Positions 35,264 to 43,505 are shown, counted from the first letter of the stretch. The stretch is DNA of 46,820 nt from Alphaproteobacteria bacterium 32-64-14 (GCA_002280725.1 NCEM01000046.1:1-46820), one strand, 5' to 3'. Program-made: numbers and translations. Notes: generated by a model from the letters alone, not told the origin.

Positions 35264-36319
35264 TTATTTGGCAGGCTGCTGCGCGGGGGCAACGGCAGCC
35301 GCGACAGGCGCAAGGCGCCTGAGATTTTCTTCAACTTCCGTCCGGAAGTTGCTTCCACCCATGCTGGCGGCGACGTGGACCGCATGGGCAAAGCCCACAT
35401 TGTCGGTGCCGCCGTGGCTTTTGACCACGACGCCATTGAGGCCAAGGAAAACGCCCCCATTGGTGTTGCGAGGATCCATCTTGGTTCGGAAACTCTTTAG
35501 CGCGGGCATCACGAGCAACGCGCCAAGCATGGCGATGGGTCCCGACTTGAAGGCGTCCTTCAGCATGTCGGAGATCATGCGGGCAATGCCTTCGGCCGTC
35601 TTCAGCGCGACGTTGCCGGTGAAACCATCCGTGACGATCACATCGATGTCGCCCTTGCCGATCTTGTCGGGCTCGATGAAGCCGCGGAAATCGATCGGCA
35701 GGTTGGCCGCGCGCATGAGACGGGCGCCTTCGCGAATCGACTCGTGCCCCTTGAGCTCTTCCTCGCCGATGTTGAGGAGCGCAACGCGCGGGTTCTGCAC
35801 GCCATGCACGGCGCGGGCGAATGCTGCACCCATGATGGCGAATTCGACGAGTTGGGCTGCGTCCGCTGCGATATCGGCGCCGAGATCGAGCATCGCGCAG
35901 ACGCCCTTGTGGGTCGGCCAGCTGCCGACCAGGGCGGGACGGTGGACGCCGTCTACCTTGCGGAGGATGAACATGGAGAGCGCCATCAGCGCGCCGGTGT
36001 TGCCGGCGGAGACAGCGGCGATCGCCTCGCCGGATTTCACCGCCTCGATGGCGTTCCACATCGATGTGCCTTTGCCCTGGCGCAGCATCTGGCTGGGCTT
36101 GGCGTCCATCGCGACCTGCTTGTCGGTATGTCTTATCGTGATCCGCGGGGCCGCTGTCGGCGCCTTTTCGATCAGCGGCTTCAGCGCGGCTTCATCGCCA
36201 TGAAGCAAGAAGTCGAAATCCACGTTTGTGCGCGCGAACTGTTCCAGGCCTTCAACGACGATGCGGGGCGCATGGTCACCGCCCATCCCGTCGATGGATA
36301 TGATCTTGCGGACCGGCAT
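35264..36319 (-). CDS. plsX: Phosphate acyltransferase
   Basis: A 351-residue PlsX that makes acyl-phosphate from acyl-ACP for phospholipid synthesis. Signatures are ISIDGMGGDHAPRIVVEGLE at the N-terminus, VSAGNTGALMALSMFILRKV, NIGEEELKGHE and ALLVMPALKSFRTKMDPRNTNGGVFLGLNGVVVKSHGG. Length is normal. The gene is followed by fabH. Upstream, the usual DUF177 (YceD) gene is absent; 170 bp separate it from the cytochrome bc1 chaperone gene. Confidence 0.97.
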   Translation of the reverse strand: MPVRKIISIDGMGGDHAPRIVVEGLEQFARTNVDFDFLLHGDEAALKPLIEKAPTAAPRITIRHTDKQVAMDAKPSQMLRQGKGTSMWNAIEAVKSGEAIAAVSAGNTGALMALSMFILRKVDGVHRPALVGSWPTHKGVCAMLDLGADIAADAAQLVEFAIMGAAFARAVHGVQNPRVALLNIGEEELKGHESIREGARLMRAANLPIDFRGFIEPDKIGKGDIDVIVTDGFTGNVALKTAEGIARMISDMLKDAFKSGPIAMLGALLVMPALKSFRTKMDPRNTNGGVFLGLNGVVVKSHGGTDNVGFAHAVHVAASMGGSNFRTEVEENLRRLAPVAAAVAPAQQPAK

Positions 36320-36489
36320 CTGGAACGATGAACTCCCGTTGGCGCCCCCGAACTCGACGGGTCCGGGCCGGCCACGATTCCGGCGTCTAATAGCACGTGC
36401 GGAGTGAGGGAACAGGCCCTGCCCGCCCCTGCGACCCCGTCACCCTGCCGGGGTACGGAATTGCAGGCAGAATCACCCGCGCCCAGCCT
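36320..36489. other. Gap between the bc1 chaperone gene and plsX
   Basis: This 170-bp gap lies where many relatives carry a DUF177 and sometimes an rpmF gene. I see no coding sequence of that kind. GTCACCCTGCCGGGGTAC-type GC-rich stretches occur but no clear hairpin was identified. A promoter for plsX-fabH is expected here. Confidence 0.4.
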
Positions 36490-37017
36490 TCAGGGCAGGC
36501 GCGGCCAGTTGAGCTCGCCCTGCAGCAGTTGTTCGTCTTGGTGCCGCCGCAGCGTGTCTTCGACCGAACGCATATACCGGACAAACCGGCCAACTTCGGC
36601 ATCCGACACCCCAAGATTGCGCATCAGGGCCGTGTTGAGCACCGCTTCCGGCGCACCGTCGGCCAACGCTTCGTCATAGGCCTTGGCCCGGCCATAGAAG
36701 GCCTCGCCCATCTTGCGGATCTTCTTGCCGACGCTGAGATCGCCGGTGCCGATGTCCCGCAGCGCCTCGTCAAACCCATCGAAAAGGGCGTCGAACACGT
36801 CCTGGGCCAAAGCCTTGCCCGAGGAGCCGGCGGCCCGCAGGCGGCGGAAAACCAGCGTGCCGTGCAGGCAGGTCATCTCGAAACGGCCGGAAAAATTGTC
36901 GCGGGCGCCGCCCTCGTAATAGAAATCCGGACGAAGGGCCTGCGCCTGAATCGACTGGTGCAGCTTGTCCACCGCCCAACGGTTCTTCTTCGACTGGAAC
37001 CAGTTTCCGAACGCCAT
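36490..37017 (-). CDS. Ubiquinol-cytochrome c chaperone (CBP3) family protein
   Basis: A 175-residue protein of the CBP3/UPF0174 type, needed in mitochondria for assembling the bc1 complex. Characteristic segments are LHQSIQAQALRPDFYYEGGARDNFSGRFEMTCLHGTLVFRRL and ALFDGFDEALRDIGTGDLSVGKKIRKMGEAFYGRAKAYDEAL. It is soluble or peripheral. In bacteria the role is inferred from homology. It is divergent from bamE, a common alphaproteobacterial arrangement. Confidence 0.92.
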   Translation of the reverse strand: MAFGNWFQSKKNRWAVDKLHQSIQAQALRPDFYYEGGARDNFSGRFEMTCLHGTLVFRRLRAAGSSGKALAQDVFDALFDGFDEALRDIGTGDLSVGKKIRKMGEAFYGRAKAYDEALADGAPEAVLNTALMRNLGVSDAEVGRFVRYMRSVEDTLRRHQDEQLLQGELNWPRLP

Positions 37018-37200
37018 GACTGTCCCAGCAGGTGAGAAGAACTTCAGAATTGGCCGGACCTTAGCAGGGTTCGCGCCGGGGGGAAGTTCGCGAAAGTGGC
37101 GAATTCCTGTGGGTTTTGCCCGGCCGCCTTGCTGGCGCCCAGAAGCCTTGCCAACCCGGCCGGGACGCTTGTAGCTACGCCTGAAGTACCGGAGTTCATG
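37018..37200. promoter_or_regulatory. Divergent promoter region, bc1 chaperone versus bamE
   Basis: This 183-bp gap separates divergent starts. GGAG at 37191-37194 precedes the bamE start. No promoter boxes assigned with confidence. Confidence 0.4.
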
Positions 37201-37725
37201 ATGGCTTTCCGCCGCCTAGTCCTCGCCGCCGCCAGCTTTGCCGTTCTCGGCGCCTGCACGGCCACGCGCGATTTCCACGGCTTTGTGCCGGACCAGGCGC
37301 TGGCCACGGACGTCAAACCCACCGTCGACACCCGGTCGACCGTGCTGGCCCGCCTCGGCACGCCGTCGACGACCTCGATCTTCGATCAGCTCGGCCAGGC
37401 AAAGTATGCTCCGGGTAAGGAAAAGCTCTGGGTCTACATGTCCGCGACCCGCGAACTTCTGACCTTCTACTATCCGAAAGTTGTCCAACGCGAGATCGTT
37501 GCGATCCAGTTCGACGATGACGATGTGGTCTCCGACGTGCTGGTCTATGACATCGATGACGGCCGGGTGCTGGAATACAATTCCCGCGTCACGCCCACGC
37601 GCGGTCGCGAGCTTGGTATTCTCGAACAGTTGTTCGGCACGCTCGGCAGCCTGCAGAACCAGATTCCGGGCATGCAGCGCCGGACGGACCGCCAGCCGGG
37701 CGACAACCCTGGCGGACGTCAGTAG
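37201..37725 (+). CDS. bamE: Outer-membrane protein assembly factor BamE (OmlA)
   Basis: A 174-residue lipoprotein of the BAM complex that inserts beta-barrel proteins. The signal ends in a lipobox (VLGAC), giving a lipidated Cys. The SmpA/OmlA core shows VDTRSTVLARLGTPSTTSIFDQLGQAKYA, then KLWVYMSATRELLTFYYPKVVQREIVAIQFDDDDVVSDVLVYDIDDGR. The C-terminus adds an Arg/Gln-rich tail. Two adjacent ATGs exist (37198, 37201); the second has the better 6-nt spacing from GGAG. It ends 12 bp from a convergent gene. Confidence 0.93.
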   Translation: MAFRRLVLAAASFAVLGACTATRDFHGFVPDQALATDVKPTVDTRSTVLARLGTPSTTSIFDQLGQAKYAPGKEKLWVYMSATRELLTFYYPKVVQREIVAIQFDDDDVVSDVLVYDIDDGRVLEYNSRVTPTRGRELGILEQLFGTLGSLQNQIPGMQRRTDRQPGDNPGGRQ

Positions 37726-37737
37726 CGTCTTCTGAAA

Positions 37738-38187
37738 TCAGCTCTGGCTTGCGATCTGCGTGAACGTCATCTGGACGAGCGCGCCTGCTTCACCGACGAT
37801 CTGGTTGGCGACCTTCAGACATTCGGCGGCCGCGAGCGTTTCATCCAGCTTCTTCAGGTTGCCCTTGGCGTGAAAGCTCGTCTTGTGCGCGGCGCGCAGG
37901 ATGCCATCGCGAATGAAATGCTGCTGCTCGCGATACTTCCACACGTCCTTGCCCGGACCGGCCAGCATGCGGGCGCTGATGAACAGGTAGTTCTTCAACT
38001 TCAGCTTGTCGTCGAACACCGGGAAGACGAGACCGCCGAGTTCGAGCGAGCGGGCGACTTCCGCCTCGCTGGGCGTTTCGTTGCCATGGGCTGGCTCAGC
38101 GGCGGGTGGCGCAAAGGCTGAAGCTGACGGCGCGAGGACGGCTGTCAGCGAGGCGGCAATAACGATTTCGCGGCGGGTAAAACGCAT
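37738..38187 (-). CDS. Exported protein of unknown function (Tat-like signal)
   Basis: A 149-residue protein. The N-terminus MRFTRREIVIAASLTAVLAP resembles a Tat signal (TRRE followed by a hydrophobic stretch and ASA). The mature part contains LELGGLVFPVFDDKLKLKNYLFISARML, then WKYREQQHFIRDGILRAAHKTSFHAK and a C-terminal helix VANQIVGEAGALVQMTFTQI. The pattern of a beta strand followed by HFIRDAIL-type helix recalls FliL C-terminal domains, but similarity is weak and no other flagellar gene is near. The start is the ATG at 38187, two codons after an in-frame TTG. Confidence 0.7.
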   Translation of the reverse strand: MRFTRREIVIAASLTAVLAPSASAFAPPAAEPAHGNETPSEAEVARSLELGGLVFPVFDDKLKLKNYLFISARMLAGPGKDVWKYREQQHFIRDGILRAAHKTSFHAKGNLKKLDETLAAAECLKVANQIVGEAGALVQMTFTQIASQS

Positions 38188-38252
38188 GCGCAAATACTGT
38201 CCGGGAATGGTTTAGGCGGTGTTTACGCTTCTGCGCCCCGCTGCCGGATCGG

Positions 38253-39209
38253 TCAGAAGTGCCGAAATCCGGGGGTGTCGAAGGTCATCGTGGCCCCGGC
38301 GGCGTCCAGAATGCTGACGCCCTGCCCCGCAATGACTGCCCCGATGCGCGTTGCGCCCGTGATCGCGGCCCGTGCGGACGGGGGAGCGGTGAACAGGGTC
38401 TGGTAGTCATCCCCGCCGGTGAGCAGGGCGCGGAGATCGGCTCTGGAATTGGCGACATAGGCGTCGCCTGTGGCGCTTAGCGGAACCTTTGCCGCCTCGA
38501 TCACGAGGGCGACGCCGGAGGCCTCGGCGACATGTCCGGCATCGGCAACAAGGCCGTCCGACACGTCGATGCTGGCATGGGCATGAGCGGCCACGACATC
38601 GGCGAAGGCGAGGCGCGGCGGTTCGGGCACGCGGTAGCGTGAGACGAGCAGGTTGCGGGCTTCGGCGGACAGGTCGCCAAGCGCGCCGGTCGCAGCCTGC
38701 AGGCCGAGCCAGCTATCGCCGATCGTTCCCGTCACCCAGATATCGTCACCAACCTTCGCGCCCGAGCGGCGGACGGGGCCACGTGAGCCGACCTTGCCGG
38801 TGAGCGTGAGGGTGAGCGTCAGCGGGCCATCGGTTGATGTCGTATCGCCGCCGACCAGATGGGCGCCCCAGCGGTCGAAATCCTTGCGCAGGCCGCGGGC
38901 GAACCCGTCGAGCTGTTCGTGCGGACGGCCTTTGGGCCAGACAAGCGCGAGCAGCGCAGCATCCGGCTTGCCGCCCTTGGCGATTATGTCGGAGACGTTC
39001 ACGCGCACGAGTTTCTGCGCGACAGTTTCCAGCGGATCGTCGGGAAGGAAATGGACGCCCTCAACGATGGCGTCCTTCGTGGCGATCAGGCCCATTCCAT
39101 TTTCAAGGCGGGCAATTTCGGCCACGTCATCGCGCAGGCCATCTGCGCCCGCAGATGTTGCGAGGGGCGCGAAGTAGCGGCGGATGAGACTGAACTCATC
39201 CATTGCCAT
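38253..39209 (-). CDS. thiL: Thiamine-monophosphate kinase
   Basis: A 318-residue ThiL, phosphorylating thiamine phosphate to thiamine diphosphate. Signatures include DEFSLIRRYFAP at the start, GLIATKDAIVEGVHFLPDD, KLVRVNVSDIIAKGGKPDAALLALVWP, LVGGDTTSTDGPLTLTLTLTG and HASIDVSDGLVADAGHVAEASGV. The expected ATP-binding Asp-rich motifs are present, although the first motif has KDAIVEG where DxxVEG is usual. Its ATG overlaps the nusB stop by 1 nt (TAATG); a second ATG lies two codons in. It is the last gene of the rib/nusB operon. Confidence 0.95.
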   Translation of the reverse strand: MAMDEFSLIRRYFAPLATSAGADGLRDDVAEIARLENGMGLIATKDAIVEGVHFLPDDPLETVAQKLVRVNVSDIIAKGGKPDAALLALVWPKGRPHEQLDGFARGLRKDFDRWGAHLVGGDTTSTDGPLTLTLTLTGKVGSRGPVRRSGAKVGDDIWVTGTIGDSWLGLQAATGALGDLSAEARNLLVSRYRVPEPPRLAFADVVAAHAHASIDVSDGLVADAGHVAEASGVALVIEAAKVPLSATGDAYVANSRADLRALLTGGDDYQTLFTAPPSARAAITGATRIGAVIAGQGVSILDAAGATMTFDTPGFRHF

Positions 39210-39685
39210 TACCCGCGAATGTCGCGCGCAACCGCATCCAGCAGCCCGTTGATGAATTTCGGCTCGGCGCCCTCGAAGAAGGCGTGAGCGAGGGAGACGT
39301 ATTCATCGAGGATGATCTGCGATGGCAGGCTGATCTCGGCGATCAGTTCGTAGACGCCGGCGCGCAGGATCGCGCGCGAAGTTGCGTCCAGCCGTTCGAT
39401 CTTCCAACCAGTCGCCAGCCGCTTCATGATGGCGGCGTCGATGGCTTCCTGGCGCTCGACCGTGCCATCGACGATGGCCTTGAAGATATCGGGATCGGCT
39501 TCCTCGACAGGCTCGCCCTCGTCGTTGAGGCCGAGGCGGTCTTCCATGAAATCCGCGATCACCGAGCGGGCCGACTGTTCGGTCTGTTCCATCTGGTAGA
39601 GCGCCTGCACAGCGGCCAGCCGCGCGCCGGCGCGCCTTGCAGCGAGCAACCTGCGTTCCGCGTCGGCTGGGATCGCGCTATTCAT
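39209..39685 (-). CDS. nusB: Transcription antitermination factor NusB
   Basis: A 158-residue helical protein that joins NusE to bind boxA RNA and prevents early termination in rRNA operons. Typical pieces are RRAGARLAAVQALYQMEQTEQ near the start and ATSRAILRAGVYELIAEISLPSQIILDEYVSLAHAFFEGAEPKFINGLLDAVAR at the end. It overlaps ribH by 8 nt, so translation is coupled. Gene order ribH-nusB-thiL is conserved widely. Confidence 0.96.
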   Translation of the reverse strand: MNSAIPADAERRLLAARRAGARLAAVQALYQMEQTEQSARSVIADFMEDRLGLNDEGEPVEEADPDIFKAIVDGTVERQEAIDAAIMKRLATGWKIERLDATSRAILRAGVYELIAEISLPSQIILDEYVSLAHAFFEGAEPKFINGLLDAVARDIRG

Positions 39686-40124
39686 CGAAGTCGTGCTTGT
39701 TGAAGCGATAGGACAAGCCGACCATGCGCAGCACGGCGGCGACGACTTCCGCGCCCTTGTTCTTCTGCTTGCGGTCGGCGCGGACCTTGGCCTGCTCTTC
39801 GTTCTCGACGGTGAGCACGCCGAAGCCGAGCGGCACGCCGGAGATCGACAGTTCCATCAGGCCGCGTGCGACGTGGTTGGTGATGAGATCGTAATGGCTG
39901 GTCTCGCCGCGGATGACGCAGCCGAGCGCGATGAAGCCGTCCCACTCGCCCGAGTTCATCGCCATGGAGATGGCGCCTGGAATCTCAAACGCGCCAGGGA
40001 CTTCCAGAAACTCGTGCGTTGCGCCGACCTTTTCGAGGCCTTCGACAACGCTGGCCTCCAGCTCCGCCGCGATGTGGGCGTAGTAGCGGGAAGTGACGAT
40101 CAGGATGCGGGGCGCTTCTGGCAA
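39678..40124 (-). CDS. ribH: 6,7-dimethyl-8-ribityllumazine synthase
   Basis: A 148-residue lumazine synthase; it condenses the pyrimidinedione with dihydroxybutanone phosphate. Conserved segments are LIVTSRYYAHIAAELEASVVEGLE, EVPGAFEIPGAI, ALGCVIRGETSHYDLITNHVARGLMELS and PLGFGVLTVENEEQAKVRAD. The start is a TTG at 40124, one base after the TAG of the ribB gene, with no alternative ATG or GTG nearby. Translation is therefore probably coupled to ribB. It overlaps nusB by 8 nt. Confidence 0.97.
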   Translation of the reverse strand: MPEAPRILIVTSRYYAHIAAELEASVVEGLEKVGATHEFLEVPGAFEIPGAISMAMNSGEWDGFIALGCVIRGETSHYDLITNHVARGLMELSISGVPLGFGVLTVENEEQAKVRADRKQKNKGAEVVAAVLRMVGLSYRFNKHDFDE

Positions 40125-40125
40125 G

Positions 40126-41268
40126 CTAGTCTCCGTCGATGCGGCGCCAGCCCTCGACCGTCAGCCCGTATCCGTCAAGCCCCGGCAGCACGTTGGGTCG
40201 GGTATTGCTCATCAGGATCATGCGGCGGACCCCAAGATCCTTGAGGATTTGTGCGCCGACCCCGTACTCGCGCAATGGGTGAGCCGGTTCGGTTCCTGCC
40301 GCGGCCATATACTGGCCGCCCAGCGCGCGGGCGATTTCCTCACCCATGCCCATGCGAACGAACACAGCGACGCCGGGCTCATCGGACGCGGACAGCTTCT
40401 CCATGGCGCGGCGGACGATGCCTTCGCGCTGGCCGGCCTCGCCCAGAACATCGGACAGGAAATCGACGCGGTGAACGCGCACCAGCGTCGGCTGGTCGCC
40501 CTGCACGCGGCCCTTCACGAGCGCGATGTGTTCGGCGCCATCCAGCGTGTTGCGGAAGACGATAATGCGGAACTTGCCGCCCCAGGCGCTTTCGAAATCA
40601 CCCTCAATGCGGCGTTCGAGGAAACGATCATGACGGCGACGCCAGGCGATGAGATCCGCGATCGTGCCGATCTTCAGGCCGTGGAGCTGTGCGAAGGACA
40701 CCAGCTCCGGCAGGCGGGCCATGGTGCCATCATCGCTCATGATCTCGCAGATGACGGCGGCGGGGAAGAGTCCAGCGAGACGCGAGATATCAACGCTCGC
40801 CTCAGTATGGCCGGCGCGGACCAGCACGCCGCCATCCTTGGCGACCAGCGGGAAGACGTGGCCGGGCGAGACGATATCGTCGGCGGCCTTCGTCGGGTCG
40901 ATGGCGACGGCGATGGTGTGGGCGCGATCATGCGCGGAGATGCCGGTAGTGACGCCTTCGCGCGCCTCGATTGAGACGGTGAAGGCCGTCTTCATGCTGG
41001 TGCGGTTCTCGCGCGCCATCATGTCGAGCTGGAGCGTGCGGGCGCGATCAGGCGACAGCGAGAGACATATGAGGCCGCGGCCGTGCTTGGCCATGAAGTT
41101 GATCTGGGCGGGCGTCGCGAACTGCGCCGGAATGATCAGGTCGCCCTCGTTCTCGCGGTCTTCCGCATCAACGAGGATGTACATGCGCCCATTGCGCGCC
41201 TCTTCCACGATCTCCTCAATGGGAGAGATCGCAGCGGAGAAATCGTACTTTTCAGTATGGTCTTTCAT
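40126..41268 (-). CDS. ribB: 3,4-dihydroxy-2-butanone-4-phosphate synthase with degenerate GTP-cyclohydrolase-II-like domain
   Basis: A 380-residue protein. Residues about 15-215 are a complete DHBP synthase: DAEDRENEGDLIIPAQF, KHGRGLICLSLSPDRA, REGVTTGISAHDRA, GHVFPLVAKDGGVLVRAGHTEASVDISRLAG and VICEIMSDDGTMARL. The rest aligns with GTP cyclohydrolase II (RibA) but lacks its zinc ligands: where C-x2-GD-x8-C-x-C is needed, the sequence is VHRVDFLSDVLGEAGQREGIV, with no Cys in the whole half. GVGAQILKDLGVRRMILMSNTRP is a relic of the GTP site. I expect only the RibB reaction. ATG 41268 gives an ATGA overlap with the ribE stop; an ATG 4 codons earlier would overlap more. Database labels of bifunctional RibBA would be misleading here. 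Confidence 0.9.
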   Translation of the reverse strand: MKDHTEKYDFSAAISPIEEIVEEARNGRMYILVDAEDRENEGDLIIPAQFATPAQINFMAKHGRGLICLSLSPDRARTLQLDMMARENRTSMKTAFTVSIEAREGVTTGISAHDRAHTIAVAIDPTKAADDIVSPGHVFPLVAKDGGVLVRAGHTEASVDISRLAGLFPAAVICEIMSDDGTMARLPELVSFAQLHGLKIGTIADLIAWRRRHDRFLERRIEGDFESAWGGKFRIIVFRNTLDGAEHIALVKGRVQGDQPTLVRVHRVDFLSDVLGEAGQREGIVRRAMEKLSASDEPGVAVFVRMGMGEEIARALGGQYMAAAGTEPAHPLREYGVGAQILKDLGVRRMILMSNTRPNVLPGLDGYGLTVEGWRRIDGD

Positions 41269-41885
41269 TTGGGGCGCCATTCAAGCATGCGGGCGACATA
41301 GCGCGCCAGCATATCCACTTCCAGATTGACGTGATCGCCGACCTTGAGCTGTCCCAGCGTCGTGACCTGCAAGGTATGCGGTATAAGCGAGACTTCAAAC
41401 CAGGCTTCCTCACCCACCGCATGAACGCCTGAAACAGTGAGCGAGACGCCGTCGATGGTGACTGAACCCTTCTCCGCGAAGAACTTGGAGAGGGGGGCGG
41501 GGATGCGGATGCGATAGACCTTGCTGCCGCCAGCTTGCGCGATGACGCCAACCTTGGCTAGCGCATCGACATGGCCATAGACCAGATGCCCGCCCAGCTC
41601 GTCGCCCAGCTTGAGGGAGAGTTCGAGGTTGACGAGCGAGCCTTCGGTGAGCTGGCCGAGATTTGTGCGCGACAGCGTTTCGGGTATCGCTTCGACGACC
41701 CACCAGGAGCCTTCATCGTCAGGCCCGAATTCCACCAGCGTGAGGCAGACACCCGAATGCATCACGGAGGCGCCCATCTGCAACTGCTCGACGCGATACT
41801 GGCTGCGTACGGTCAGACGGCGGAGGCCGTTGGCGTCCTCGACCTTCGCGATACGGCCCACATCGGTGACCAGTCCGGTGAACAT
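41265..41885 (-). CDS. ribE: Riboflavin synthase, alpha chain
   Basis: A 206-residue two-barrel enzyme which dismutates two lumazines to riboflavin. It begins with the family-typical MFTGLVTDVGRI, and both barrels carry the ligand-binding sets: GVCLTLVEFG... then LGGHLVYGHVDALAKV in barrel one; GVSLTVSGV and PHTLQVTTLGQLKVGDHVNLEVDMLARYV in barrel two. Its ATG overlaps the stop codon of the preceding secreted-protein gene by one base (TGATG), and its stop overlaps the ribB start (ATGA). Confidence 0.96.
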   Translation of the reverse strand: MFTGLVTDVGRIAKVEDANGLRRLTVRSQYRVEQLQMGASVMHSGVCLTLVEFGPDDEGSWWVVEAIPETLSRTNLGQLTEGSLVNLELSLKLGDELGGHLVYGHVDALAKVGVIAQAGGSKVYRIRIPAPLSKFFAEKGSVTIDGVSLTVSGVHAVGEEAWFEVSLIPHTLQVTTLGQLKVGDHVNLEVDMLARYVARMLEWRPK

Positions 41886-42349
41886 CAGTTGGCGGCTTTC
41901 TGGTTGGCGGGCTGCTCGGCGAGCAACTCGCCTCGCGTGATCGACTTCACCATCAGCGCCCGGCCGCCATCAGGTTCAACGCGCCAATGACCGACGAAAT
42001 ACGAGGCGTCCTCAGCGGTGGCAAAGCCGGTGCAAGATGTCATCATCGTCGGGATGCGCACCTGGGTATCGGCGAAGCTGCCTGAGTGAACCCGCATCAC
42101 ATCGTAGACAGCAAAAGTATTGGACAGTTGGAACTCGTTGTCGCCGATCTTGTAGATCGTCGGCGCTTCGGTGACATCTCTTCGGCTCGCCACGTCGACC
42201 TGCAGCACGAACTCGCCGGGACCAACAGAGGCCGGGGGAGCACTGCGCAGCACATAGTAAATGTTGTCCGGATTTTCGCACGCGAGCGCAGCCGGCGCAG
42301 CGACAAGCGCCAGAGCAGCAACAACGAGACCTGACAGGTTCGATCTCAC
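41885..42349 (-). CDS. Secreted protein of unknown function inside the riboflavin operon
   Basis: A 154-residue protein with a Sec signal peptide (SNLSGLVVAALALVAAPAALA, cleavage before Cys24). The mature chain is small and has a second Cys in MMTSCTGFATAEDASYF; the two could form a disulfide. Beta-rich segments ASVGPGEFVLQVDVA, DNEFQLSNTFAVYDVMRVHSG and FADTQVRIPTMM suggest a beta sandwich. No family was recognised. It uses a GTG start overlapping the ribD-reductase stop (GTGA) and is followed without gap by ribE (TGATG). Such tight coupling on both sides is unusual for an exported protein among cytoplasmic flavin-synthesis enzymes. Confidence 0.8.
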   Translation of the reverse strand: MRSNLSGLVVAALALVAAPAALACENPDNIYYVLRSAPPASVGPGEFVLQVDVASRRDVTEAPTIYKIGDNEFQLSNTFAVYDVMRVHSGSFADTQVRIPTMMTSCTGFATAEDASYFVGHWRVEPDGGRALMVKSITRGELLAEQPANQKAAN

Positions 42350-43035
42350 ATCTTGCCCTTCCGCAGATAGCTTTCCCAGAGATCGGGGCCGATTTCCCTG
42401 ACGCTCGTGCGCTCATAAGTGGGCGCCAAAGCCAGTTTCTCCAAGCCAAGGCCCCCGAGGCAAGGGCGCGCATCCCCACCTAGCAGGATGGGGGCGCGGA
42501 ACCATTCGATGCGGTCCACCAATCCGGCGCGGATAAAGGCGGCGGCGAGCTGCCCGCCGCCCTCCACCATCATGGACGTGACGCCGGCGCGCTGGGCAGA
42601 GTTCATCATCTCGACCAGCGACACGCTGGACGAGCCCTCGCCTGCGGGGAGCATCCAGAACTGCAGGCCTTGCGCGGAGGGCCAGCGCTCGAGATCCATC
42701 GTTTCAAGCGTTGCGATTGCGACGGGGCCCATCTCAAGCGTGGAGAACAGTTTCGCGCTGGCGGGCACGCGGCCCCGGCTGTCGGCCACGACGCGGAGCG
42801 GCTGTTTCGTGGGCATGGGATTGGTGCGCGCTGTGAGTTCGGGATCATCCGCCAGCACGGTTTCGGATCCGACGATCACCGCGTCATGTGCTGCGCGCAG
42901 GTGGTGGACTTCGGCGCGAGCGGCTTCGCCGGTGATCCATTTGCTTTCGCCGCTGGCGAGCGCGATGCGGCCATCGAGGGAGGTCGCGAGCTTGAGCGTG
43001 ACGGACGGCCGTGAAGCTGGCAGCGTCGCGCTCAT
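42346..43035 (-). CDS. ribD: RibD-type pyrimidine reductase, stand-alone reductase domain
   Basis: A 229-residue dihydrofolate-reductase-like protein matching only the C-terminal half of bifunctional Rib[57 protein letters not shown], then [13 protein letters not shown], and a final [34 protein letters not shown]. It reduces the ribosyl side chain of the pyrimidine intermediate using NADPH. The zinc deaminase half (HAE and PCxxxGxxPPC motifs) is absent: the ATG at 43035 overlaps the nrdR stop by ATGA, leaving no space. A separate deaminase must exist elsewhere if riboflavin is made. The upstream-open frame is a shadow of nrdR. Confidence 0.88.
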   Translation of the reverse strand: MSATLPASRPSVTLKLATSLDGRIALASGESKWITGEAARAEVHHLRAAHDAVIVGSETVLADDPELTARTNPMPTKQPLRVVADSRGRVPASAKLFSTLEMGPVAIATLETMDLERWPSAQGLQFWMLPAGEGSSSVSLVEMMNSAQRAGVTSMMVEGGGQLAAAFIRAGLVDRIEWFRAPILLGGDARPCLGGLGLEKLALAPTYERTSVREIGPDLWESYLRKGKM

Positions 43036-43505
43036 TCCGGCTTGTCCTGCCCGTGCGCTTCGATCTGCGCTGCGACGAAGGCGGCGAAGTCGGCGGGCGT
43101 CTTGAAGTCCTTGTACACCGAGGCGTAGCGGACGAAGGCCACCGGATCGAGATCGCTGAGCGACTCCATCAGCATCTCGCCGATGTCTGAGGTCTTGATC
43201 TCGGCCTCGCCCATGTTCTCCAGGCGGCGCACGATGCCGGAGATCATGTGGTCGAGCTGTTCTTCGCTCACAGGCCGTTTCTGCAGGGCGATGGAGACGG
43301 AGCGGCGGAGCTTGTCGCGGTCGAACGGCGCGCGGCGGCCATCGCGCTTGACGACGATGAGGTCGCGCAGCTGGACACGTTCGAAGGTGGTGAAGCGGCC
43401 GCCGCAATTGGTACAGCCGCGGCGGCGGCGCACAGCCGTATCCTCTTCGGCAGGCCGGCTGTCCTTCACGACCGAGTCAGCAGAGCCGCAATACGGACAG
43501 CGCAA
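43032..43505 (-). CDS. nrdR: Transcriptional repressor NrdR
   Basis: A 157-residue ATP/dATP-sensing repressor of ribonucleotide reductase genes. The N-terminal zinc ribbon [20 protein letters not shown] with CxxC and a second [14 protein letters not shown] provides four Cys; the ATP-cone follows ([38 protein letters not shown]) and [21 protein letters not shown] closes it. The start is a TTG at 43505; the neighbouring ATG is out of frame. It sits 17 bp after the glyA stop and overlaps ribD by 4 nt, so glyA-nrdR-rib genes appear to be one operon. Confidence 0.95.
   Translation of the reverse strand: MRCPYCGSADSVVKDSRPAEEDTAVRRRRGCTNCGGRFTTFERVQLRDLIVVKRDGRRAPFDRDKLRRSVSIALQKRPVSEEQLDHMISGIVRRLENMGEAEIKTSDIGEMLMESLSDLDPVAFVRYASVYKDFKTPADFAAFVAAQIEAHGQDKPE

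Noticed and set aside
42346..43407. An N-terminally extended RibD of 353 residues
   Set aside because: The extra residues are Arg-rich shadow translation of nrdR with no deaminase motifs; the ATGA overlap supports the short form.
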